From Desulfurobacterium pacificum (GTDB lineage Bacteria > Aquificota > Aquificia > Desulfurobacteriales > Desulfurobacteriaceae), in NCBI RefSeq assembly GCF_900182835.1, contig NZ_FXUB01000006.1, positions 20,536 through 84,535 of the forward strand: DNA of 64,000 nucleotides. The letters are read 5' to 3'. Every line of letters starts with the position of its first letter. The stretch's first letter is position 1. Below are positions 28,955 to 35,600 of this stretch, one piece after another. The notes under the pieces are model-generated. The model did no database searches. It was given only the letters and a program-made list of their open reading frames with translations, and was not told where the DNA came from. Both the position numbers and the translations under genes were made by a program.

Positions 28955-30163
28955 ATGAGAAGGTTACTCCTTGTTTCATCAGTTTTGATTTTAGCCTCAT
29001 CAACCGCTTTTGCACAGGATGAGGTGGAAGTTCTAAAGCAACAGATTAGACAGCTTCAGGAACAGATGACAAAACTGCAGAAGAAGCTTGCGGAGTTAGA
29101 ATCGCGCGGTCAGGTTACATCAAAACCTGTTACCGGTTTAAAGAGTCCCATCAAAATCTACGGTAAAGTGAAATTGGACGTTATTTACGACACGCACGAT
29201 ATGGGTACAGACCAGTTTATTACCTATTTACCTAAAGGTGAAAGGGACGACAGAACGACTTTCAACATGAAGGATACCCGCCTTGGCTTTATAGTAAATG
29301 GTCCTGAAGTTGACGGCTGGAAGGTGACAGGTAGGGTTGAATCTGACTTTTACGGAAAAGGCGGTGACGATAATGGAGCGTTTAGAATCAGGCTTTCTTA
29401 CATTAACTTAAACAATGGAAAGGGAACGAACATAAGAATTGGTCAGGATTATATTCCTGTTGCTTCACAGATGGCTTCTACGCTTGACTTTTTGAGTATG
29501 GGTGCTTCCGGTAACCTGTGGGATAGAGTTCCTCAAATTACTGTAACTCAAAAGTTTGATGGTGGCGTTGGTGTTCTTGGAACTGTCTGGAAGAGTTCTG
29601 CTTCAACTGATGGCGTTGATATGAGAATGCCCTGGGTAGGCGCAAAAGTTTTTTATAAAGGGCAGCCTTTCTACGTTGCTTTAGGCGGTGCTTTCAGACA
29701 CGGAAGCGATACTGTTAATAATGTAAAGGGAAGCGTTGATGACTACGTGGTGGCAGTTGAATGGAAAGTTCCGTTTAACCTTTTCTTCCCCATGAGCGTA
29801 AAGGGTGAAGCTTACGTTGGACAGGGTTTAACGACGAGAGACTTTTTGGTATTCACGCCGTCTCACTACTTGGACGGGACAGATGTGAAGGAGCTTCAAA
29901 CGAAGGGAGGCTTCATTCAGCTTAGCATGAAGCCTTTTGAAAAGGTTGGATTTAACTTCGGCGCCGGTATGAACGACCCTGATAATAGCGATGCTCAGAA
30001 AGCGGATACTTATAAGAAGAACTGGAGAGCTTTTGGTAACGTGCTATACAAATTTGCACCTAACGTTACTTTCGGTTTGGAGCTTGACCATCAAGAAACG
30101 CTTTACTTTGGCGATGTGGAGCACGGAAATCGCTTGATGGCTTCTGCCATTTATGTCTGGTAA
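28955..30163 (+). CDS. outer-membrane porin with N-terminal coiled coil
   Basis: A 402-residue exported protein. After a signal peptide (MRRLLLVSSVLILASSTAFA) comes a heptad-rich stretch (VEVLKQQIRQLQEQMTKLQKKLAELES), then a barrel whose repeats (GKVKLDVIYDTH, TRLGFIVNGPEVDGWKVTGRVESDFYG, RIRLSYINLNN) are like DcaP/phosphate-selective porin families. The C-terminus ends MASAIYVW, aromatic as expected. The ATG at 28955 has a perfect AGGAGGT; a GTG six bases earlier would overlap that site. As the first gene before satP and acs it probably lets small carboxylates, such as acetate, across the outer membrane. This substrate is inferred from context only. Confidence 0.85.
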   Translation: MRRLLLVSSVLILASSTAFAQDEVEVLKQQIRQLQEQMTKLQKKLAELESRGQVTSKPVTGLKSPIKIYGKVKLDVIYDTHDMGTDQFITYLPKGERDDRTTFNMKDTRLGFIVNGPEVDGWKVTGRVESDFYGKGGDDNGAFRIRLSYINLNNGKGTNIRIGQDYIPVASQMASTLDFLSMGASGNLWDRVPQITVTQKFDGGVGVLGTVWKSSASTDGVDMRMPWVGAKVFYKGQPFYVALGGAFRHGSDTVNNVKGSVDDYVVAVEWKVPFNLFFPMSVKGEAYVGQGLTTRDFLVFTPSHYLDGTDVKELQTKGGFIQLSMKPFEKVGFNFGAGMNDPDNSDAQKADTYKKNWRAFGNVLYKFAPNVTFGLELDHQETLYFGDVEHGNRLMASAIYVW

Positions 30164-30186
30164 AACTTTTTGATAGGGGGTGAGTG

Positions 30187-30732
30187 ATGGAAGTGAAAAT
30201 TGCGAATCCTGCACCTTTGGGACTTTTCGGATTTGGTATGACTACGGTTCTACTGAACCTTCATAACGCCGGATTGATGCACTTAGGGACTATGATTTTG
30301 GCTATGGGGATTTTTTACGGAGGGATTGCGCAAATTATTGCCGGTATTATGGAATTTAAAAAGAACAATACTTTTGGAGCGCTTGCTTTCACTTCTTACG
30401 GATTGTTTTGGGAAACGCTTGTTTTTCTCCTTTTAATGTCAAAGTGGGGATGGTGGCCCGGTCCTGATAAAATGGGAATTGTGTTTTACCTGTTAATGTG
30501 GGGAATCTTTACCTTTCTATTGTGGATTGTTCTTTATAAAACTAAGCATGGAGCAGATATTCAGTTTGTGTTTGTTACGTTGTGGATTCTATTCTTTCTT
30601 TTGGCGTTGGGAGATTTTACGGGAAGTTCGTTTATTAAAATATTAGCTGGATATGAAGGAATAGTTTGCGGTGCTTCCGCTATGTACGTTGGCTTTAAGA
30701 CTTTGCTTCAAGAATTAATTGCAGGTAATTAA
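30187..30732 (+). CDS. satP: acetate/succinate transporter, GPR1/FUN34/YaaH family
   Basis: A 181-residue protein with six membrane helices. The N-terminal signature NPAPLGLFGFGMTTVLLNLHNAG is the defining AceTr motif that forms the anion pathway in SatP, and later helices show GIAQIIAGIMEFKKNNTFGALAFTSYGLFWETL, again typical. Members are acetate channels or proton symporters in the inner membrane. I chose ATG 30187 with GGGGGTGA before it. It lies 24 bases after the porin and 24 before acs, so the three look like a single transcript for acetate capture. Confidence 0.92.
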   Translation: MEVKIANPAPLGLFGFGMTTVLLNLHNAGLMHLGTMILAMGIFYGGIAQIIAGIMEFKKNNTFGALAFTSYGLFWETLVFLLLMSKWGWWPGPDKMGIVFYLLMWGIFTFLLWIVLYKTKHGADIQFVFVTLWILFFLLALGDFTGSSFIKILAGYEGIVCGASAMYVGFKTLLQELIAGN

Positions 30733-30756
30733 TTATCAATATACAGGGAGGTAGTC

Positions 30757-32652
30757 ATGGCAGAAGAGAAACTTGACCACTTACTAAAGCAGGAGACAGT
30801 TATTTATCCTCCTGAAGATTTTGTAAAGAACGCCAATGTTAAGAGTTACGAAGAAGAGTATGCCCGTTTTAAGGAAGACCCTGAAAAGTTTTGGGCAAGC
30901 GTTGCAGAAGAGCTATTCTGGTATGAAAAGTGGGAGAAAGTTTTAGAGTGGAACTACCCTTACGCCAAATGGTTTGTAGGCGGGAAGACCAACATAACTG
31001 TTAACGCTCTTGATAGACACGTTAAGAACGGCAAGAGAAACAAAGTTGCTTTCTTCTGGGAAGATGAGTTAGGAAATGAAAAGGTCGTTACTTACGGTGA
31101 ACTTTACAAGTTGGTCAACAAACTTGCTAACGCTTTGAAAGCTGCGGGTATAAAGAAGGGTGATAGAGTTGTTATTTACATGCCTTTAGTTGTTGAGCAG
31201 GTAGCGGCAATGCTTGCCTGTGCCAGAATAGGTGCTATCCATTCCGTTGTTTATGCTGGTTTCAGCGTTCCCGCTTTAAGACACAGGATAGAAGATGCAG
31301 AAGCCAAACTTGTGATTACTGCTGACGTTACTATAAGAAGGGGAAGGGCGATTCCTCTTAAGAGGATTGTTGATGAAGCTATTATGGACCTGCCTTTCGT
31401 TGAACAGGTTGTTGTTCTGAGGAGACTTGAGCCAAAGGTTGACTTGATAGGTGAAAAGGAAATTGATTTCTATGAGTTTTTAAACGGTCATCCTGACTAC
31501 TGCGAACCAGAAGTTATGGATGCAGAAGATCCACTGTTTATTCTCTACACTTCCGGTTCTACAGGAAAGCCTAAGGGTGTTCTTCACACAACTGGTGGAT
31601 ACATGGTAGGAACTTACTATTCCATGAAGACTGTTTTTGATTTGAAAGATGACGATATATTCTGGTGTACTGCTGACCCGGGATGGATTACGGGACATAG
31701 TTATATAGTTTACGGTCCTCTTGTTGCTGGAGCTACTCAGGTTATTGTAGAAGGTGCGCCTAACTATCCTGACTTTGGAAGATGGTGGAGAATTGTTGAA
31801 AAGTACGGCGTGAACATTTTCTACACGGCACCGACTGCTATCAGGATGTTTATGAGGGCTGGAGAGGAATGGCCCAACAAGTATGACCTTTCTTCCTTGA
31901 GACTTTTAGGTTCTGTTGGTGAACCGATAAACCCTGAGGCGTGGTTGTGGTATTACAGAGTTATTGGTAAGGAAAGGTGTCCGATTGTGGATACGTGGTG
32001 GCAGACTGAAACGGGTGCTGTGATGATTACTACGATAGATGGTCTTCCTATGAAACCTGGTAAGGCTGGTAAGCCTGTTCCTGGCGTAATAGCTGATGTT
32101 GTTGATAAGGAAGGAAACCCGGTTGAGGATGATAAGGGTGGATTTTTGGTTGTTAAATACCCGTGGCCTTCTATGATGAGGACTATTTGGAAGAACCCAG
32201 AAAGGTATGAACAGTATTGGAATACTATTCCTAACTGCTATACAGCTGGTGACGTTGCTGTTAGAGATAAGGATGGTTATATAATGATCTTAGGAAGGGC
32301 AGATGACGTTATTAACGTTTCCGGTCATAGAATTGGAACTATGGAGGTTGAATCTGCTCTTGTTTCTCATCCTGCTGTTGCTGAAGCGGCAGTTATCGGT
32401 AAACCTGATCCTGTGAAGGGAGAAACTATAAAGGCATTTATTATTCTTAAGCAAGGGTATGAGCCTTCAGAAAAACTTGTTAACGACCTGAAGTATCACG
32501 TTAGAATGGAGCTTGGTGCGCTTGCTGTTCCTTCGGAAATTGAGTTTGTGGATAAGCTGCCCAAGACGAGAAGTGGAAAGATTATGAGAAGGGTTCTGAA
32601 AGCTAAGGAACTTGGTATGGATCCTGGTGATTTGTCTACGTTGGAAGATTAG
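30757..32652 (+). CDS. acs: acetyl-CoA synthetase (AMP-forming)
   Basis: A 631-residue ANL-superfamily enzyme that activates acetate to acetyl-CoA through acetyl-AMP. Key motifs: [25 protein letters not shown] (P-loop), [34 protein letters not shown], and the hinge and regulatory lysine region [17 protein letters not shown], where acetylation of the lysine switches Acs off in other bacteria. It has a strong GGGAGG site and ends in a rho-independent terminator. In a hydrogen- or sulfur-based autotroph it permits mixotrophic use of acetate, or recovery of acetate lost from acetyl-CoA. Confidence 0.97.
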   Translation: MAEEKLDHLLKQETVIYPPEDFVKNANVKSYEEEYARFKEDPEKFWASVAEELFWYEKWEKVLEWNYPYAKWFVGGKTNITVNALDRHVKNGKRNKVAFFWEDELGNEKVVTYGELYKLVNKLANALKAAGIKKGDRVVIYMPLVVEQVAAMLACARIGAIHSVVYAGFSVPALRHRIEDAEAKLVITADVTIRRGRAIPLKRIVDEAIMDLPFVEQVVVLRRLEPKVDLIGEKEIDFYEFLNGHPDYCEPEVMDAEDPLFILYTSGSTGKPKGVLHTTGGYMVGTYYSMKTVFDLKDDDIFWCTADPGWITGHSYIVYGPLVAGATQVIVEGAPNYPDFGRWWRIVEKYGVNIFYTAPTAIRMFMRAGEEWPNKYDLSSLRLLGSVGEPINPEAWLWYYRVIGKERCPIVDTWWQTETGAVMITTIDGLPMKPGKAGKPVPGVIADVVDKEGNPVEDDKGGFLVVKYPWPSMMRTIWKNPERYEQYWNTIPNCYTAGDVAVRDKDGYIMILGRADDVINVSGHRIGTMEVESALVSHPAVAEAAVIGKPDPVKGETIKAFIILKQGYEPSEKLVNDLKYHVRMELGALAVPSEIEFVDKLPKTRSGKIMRRVLKAKELGMDPGDLSTLED

Positions 32653-32677
32653 TTTCGTTTTGTAGGATGTAGAGAAA

Positions 32678-32706
32678 GGGGGCGGATTTTCCGCCCCCTT
32701 TTTTAT
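32678..32706 (+). terminator. rho-independent terminator after acs
   Basis: GGGGGCGG pairs perfectly with CCGCCCCC around ATTTT and is followed by TTTTTT. It lies 25 bases after the acs stop. Confidence 0.92.
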
Positions 32707-32727
32707 TTTGGCTTGAAAATTTATGGA

Positions 32728-32752
32728 ATAAAAAAAGGGGGCAAACGCCCCC
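32728..32752 (-). terminator. rho-independent terminator after the HAO-like gene
   Basis: On the minus strand GGGGGCG, a short loop and CGCCCCC-type pairing are followed by TTTTTT (plus-strand A run at 32731-32736). It faces the acs terminator, so the two convergent transcripts are separated by back-to-back hairpins within 80 bases. Confidence 0.88.
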
Positions 32753-32774
32753 TTTAAATGTATGTTTGAATCTA

Positions 32775-34421
32775 TTACTCGTGAGTAACGATAGAGTTTG
32801 GTGGTTCTGTAGCAAGAACTTTTTTCGGGTCGCCAAGCTTCTTGAGCATTTTGATTCTGTAGTTGTAGATATCCTGCATTTCTCTGATTTCTTGCTGGAG
32901 CTGGAATACACCGTGCCAGTGAGAGTAGTCTGGTCCACCCATTGCTGCACCTTGTCTGAATCTTCTTCCTTCGTGGTGCCAGAGGTAGTAGTAGAGCTTG
33001 AAGAATGGGTCGCTCCATACGTCAGATTTGATGAGACCTTTGGACTTGAGGTCTTTGAACATCTTCTGAGCGTATGCAACGTACTTGTTGTAAGTTTCAA
33101 CGGCAGCATCAACTCTTTCAAAGTAGTTATTAGCAAATGTTTGAGAGTGACATGTTACGCATACTTGTTTCATTTCGTCTCTTCCAGCTTCGGCTCCACC
33201 TGGGTTACCTGCTACTGGGTTGCCTCTAATAGCTTTCTTCTCTTTCCACCATGTCCAACCAGCAGTTTCAGCTTTTCCATTTCTCTGTTTGCTAACAGGT
33301 GCCCAGAGGTTCCACTTAAGTCTTGCACTTACGTTATGAGTTGCTTTGAGACCGTTAATTCCACTTAAGTGGCATGTGAAACATGTTGGAGCTCTAAGCG
33401 TTTTACCTGGAATCTGCTTACCTGTGGAGAAGTCGTAAGCTTCTTCGTTTGTGTCAAAGATGTGTCCGTGAACGCTTGCTTCAAATACTTCTTTGTCTGG
33501 GTGGTCTGGACCGAGGTGACAGTTTGTACAAGCTGCTGGTTGTCTTGCTTCAGCAGCGGAGAACTTATGTCTGGAGTGACATGCACAACAGTTAGATACA
33601 CCACCGTCTGGATAGAGTGTACCTATACCATCGTTAGGCCATGTTGTTGGGTCAGGTTGTCCGTTTCTGTCAAGTTTTACGTATCCGCCGTGACACTGGA
33701 TACAGTTGTTTGCTACAACTAAATCTGCAATTTTAGGAGTCTTTTCGTTTGCTCTTGCTACAGGAAGGTCTTTTCTAATTCCCTTCATTAAAAACTTAGG
33801 GTCAAGTCCTAAAGAAGGATTGTATCCTTTGCAGGATTCGTATTCGTAAGCAAGTTTAATCATTAACTTACCGTGCTTGGATACGGTGTTAACCCACTGA
33901 GCAGCACCTCTGGAGTGTCCGGAGTTTAAGAACTCTGCTACTTCAAGTGGGTGACACTTAGCACAAGTTACGGAAGAAACAGCTGCTGCAACTGTCCAAT
34001 TAGCTCCTTGGAGCTTATGCTTTTTGAAAGCAGTTGGATAGTCTTTTGGAACAACGTGACAGTCTACACAACCTACACCTGCTTTGGCGTGCATAGAGTG
34101 CTGCCAGTCAGCAACGATACCTGGAGTTTCTGTTTCGTGGCAGGAAAGACATTTTTTGCTTGAAACAGCAGGAGAAGGTTTGAAGCTTACTAACTTTTTG
34201 TAGTAGGGGTTGCTTTCAAGTAAGGCTTTTACAGCTGGAGGGACGTTTTCTTTCTTTGGTCTGTAAGTAGTTGTTTCTGCCTTTGGTTTTTCCTGAGTTG
34301 TTTTCTCAGGTGTTGGGGCTGGTTGCTTTTGTGGTGCTGGTGCTGGTTGCTCACCACAGGAAGCAACAAACCCAAGCGCTGCAAATGTAGCGGCTAATTT
34401 TAAGACGTTAGATGTGCGCAT
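32775..34421 (-). CDS. octaheme cytochrome c, hydroxylamine oxidoreductase-like (probable nitrite/hydroxylamine ammonifying), lipoprotein
   Basis: A 548-residue multiheme cytochrome. Eight CXXCH sites are present: CLSCH, CVDCH, CAKCH, CIQCH, CCACH, CTNCH, CFTCH and CVTCH. The C-terminal HHEGRRFRQGAAMGGPDYSHWHG resembles the conserved end of the HAO family. The N-terminus is a lipoprotein signal (FVAS before Cys22; residue after it is Gly) with a Pro/Lys/Thr-rich linker. I chose ATG 34421, behind GGAAGGAGG, over the upstream start at 34457 for that reason. The gene is divergent from napC. In Epsilonproteobacteria and Aquificota, HAO-like enzymes without the P460 crosslink are thought to reduce nitrite or hydroxylamine toward ammonium. 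Direction and substrate here are inferred; no nrfA is in view. Confidence 0.88.
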   Translation of the reverse strand: MRTSNVLKLAATFAALGFVASCGEQPAPAPQKQPAPTPEKTTQEKPKAETTTYRPKKENVPPAVKALLESNPYYKKLVSFKPSPAVSSKKCLSCHETETPGIVADWQHSMHAKAGVGCVDCHVVPKDYPTAFKKHKLQGANWTVAAAVSSVTCAKCHPLEVAEFLNSGHSRGAAQWVNTVSKHGKLMIKLAYEYESCKGYNPSLGLDPKFLMKGIRKDLPVARANEKTPKIADLVVANNCIQCHGGYVKLDRNGQPDPTTWPNDGIGTLYPDGGVSNCCACHSRHKFSAAEARQPAACTNCHLGPDHPDKEVFEASVHGHIFDTNEEAYDFSTGKQIPGKTLRAPTCFTCHLSGINGLKATHNVSARLKWNLWAPVSKQRNGKAETAGWTWWKEKKAIRGNPVAGNPGGAEAGRDEMKQVCVTCHSQTFANNYFERVDAAVETYNKYVAYAQKMFKDLKSKGLIKSDVWSDPFFKLYYYLWHHEGRRFRQGAAMGGPDYSHWHGVFQLQQEIREMQDIYNYRIKMLKKLGDPKKVLATEPPNSIVTHE

Positions 34422-34459
34422 GGTTCTGCCTCCTTCCAGTAGTGTTTTTGTGTTCACCT

Positions 34460-34488
34460 ATTATATTACACATTGACCGATATTTAAA
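34460..34488 (-). promoter_or_regulatory. promoter for the HAO-like gene
   Basis: Reading minus, TTTAAA (34488-34483) and TATAAT (34465-34460) are 17 bases apart. An overlapping alternative, TTGTTT-N17-TAATAT, also exists. The start of transcription would be about 30 bases before the ATG at 34421. Confidence 0.6.
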
Positions 34489-34504
34489 CAAGGGGTTTTC
34501 TTAA

Positions 34505-34520
34505 AAACTATAAATAGTTT
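34505..34520. promoter_or_regulatory. inverted repeat between the HAO-like gene and napC
   Basis: AAACTAT-AA-ATAGTTT has two perfect seven-base arms. It lies just upstream of the minus-strand -35 and also upstream of plus-strand -10 candidates, a fit for a shared regulator of both transcripts. The composition is AT-rich, so chance is possible. Confidence 0.4.
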
Positions 34521-34564
34521 AAACACCATTTTTTGTATAATCCCATATGAAACATTTGGATATA

Positions 34565-34593
34565 TAGACATTTGCAGAGTGGTTTACTATAAT
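34565..34593 (+). promoter_or_regulatory. promoter of the nap operon
   Basis: TAGACA at 34565-34570 and TATAAT at 34588-34593 are exactly 17 bases apart. Transcription should start near 34600, giving a leader of about 29 bases before the GTG of napC. A second TATAAT at 34536-34541 has a poorer -35. Confidence 0.7.
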
Positions 34594-34628
34594 TAATCCA
34601 AAACCGGGTGTTATGGAGGTTTATAGAA

Positions 34629-35153
34629 GTGGCTAAAAGAACGATTATTCTAAGCGGACTGGCAGGTTTCGTTATCGCAGGTGCTGCAGCTCTTATATCT
34701 GCTCAAATAATAGAGGATACCAGTACTCCTCAGTTCTGTTCTTCTTGTCATGAAATGAAGCCTATGTATGAAACGTGGTTGAAAGGTCCTCATGGTCCTT
34801 TGGGTAATAAGGGAGGGGCTGTTAGAGCTACATGCGTTGATTGTCATTTGCCTCATGACAATGTTGTTTCTTACCTTATAGCTAAAGCATCTTCAGGAAC
34901 AAAAGACTTTTTAGGACATATTTTAAATGGTGGGTATGCTGATAATCCTAAATATTGGCTTGAAAAGTTAGATGAAAGTAAGAATTATGTGTACGTTGAG
35001 AATTGTAAACATTGTCATCAAGTGTTACCTAATAATGAGTCTCATAAAAAGATTAAAATGGGAAAAGTTAGCGATAACTGCTTGAGGTGCCACTGGTATG
35101 TGGGGCATGGAGAAGAGCTTGAAGTTAAAATTAAGGAGCTTTCCGAAAAATAA
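34629..35153 (+). CDS. napC: NapC/NirT-type tetraheme quinol dehydrogenase
   Basis: A 174-residue membrane-anchored cytochrome. One N-terminal helix (residues about 5-27) anchors a periplasmic domain with four heme sites: CSSCHEM, CVDCH, CKHCH and CLRCH. The CxxCHxM form at the first site is the mark of NrfH/NapC proteins, which take electrons from menaquinol and pass them to periplasmic reductases. The GTG at 34629 is preferred because GGAGG lies at 34615-34619, well spaced; the ATG at 34608 has none. Its position between the HAO-like gene and napM/napA means it could feed both enzymes. Confidence 0.9.
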   Translation: MAKRTIILSGLAGFVIAGAAALISAQIIEDTSTPQFCSSCHEMKPMYETWLKGPHGPLGNKGGAVRATCVDCHLPHDNVVSYLIAKASSGTKDFLGHILNGGYADNPKYWLEKLDESKNYVYVENCKHCHQVLPNNESHKKIKMGKVSDNCLRCHWYVGHGEELEVKIKELSEK

Positions 35154-35176
35154 AACAGGTTTAAGGGAGGTGTAAA

Positions 35177-35575
35177 GTGAAAGCCAAACTCTTTCTCTTG
35201 GCAGCTTTTATGATGGCTGCAGGGACGACCGGTGTAATGGCTGATGAGCACCCTATTCCGGCAAGTGTTATTAAGAAGCTGAAGCCTCAGTATCAGACGT
35301 GCCAGGGGTGCCACAAAGAGGTAGCAAGGGAATGGAGTAACTCTGTTCACGGTCTTGCCAATGTTATGTGTTATCAGTGTCATGGAACGTTAGATAACTT
35401 TTATGTAAAACCCCCGGTTTCAAAGTGTGAGGCATGCCATTATCAAGAGGTTGTTAGCGCGCGTATGAGGATGCCTAACATGAAGTGTTGGACGTGCCAT
35501 CCGGCTCACTACTTTACGTTCCATAGAAAAGGTGTTATTAAAACTAAAACTGCGCAGGACTTTGGTATTCACTAA
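35177..35575 (+). CDS. napM: tetraheme cytochrome c NapM
   Basis: A 132-residue exported cytochrome: signal peptide of about 21 residues (MKAKLFLLAAFMMAAGTTGVMA), then four heme sites, CQGCH, CYQCH, CEACH and CWTCH, with additional histidines for bis-His ligation. In napCMADGH clusters of Deltaproteobacteria and Desulfurobacteriaceae, NapM replaces NapB as the electron carrier to NapA. The ribosome site is GGGAGGTG. It lies 23 bases after napC and 25 before napA. No napB is present in the window. Confidence 0.88.
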   Translation: MKAKLFLLAAFMMAAGTTGVMADEHPIPASVIKKLKPQYQTCQGCHKEVAREWSNSVHGLANVMCYQCHGTLDNFYVKPPVSKCEACHYQEVVSARMRMPNMKCWTCHPAHYFTFHRKGVIKTKTAQDFGIH

Positions 35576-35600
35576 AAATTCTTGAGAAATGGAGGGTACG

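Noticed and set aside
32467..33368. Several overlapping open frames on both strands near the acs/HAO-like boundary
   Set aside because: They cover two terminators and the cytochrome gene in wrong frames and show no domain; shadows.
34422..34457. Longer N-terminus of the HAO-like protein from 34457
   Set aside because: The added 12 residues contain the Shine-Dalgarno GGAAGGAGG and would spoil the lipoprotein signal.
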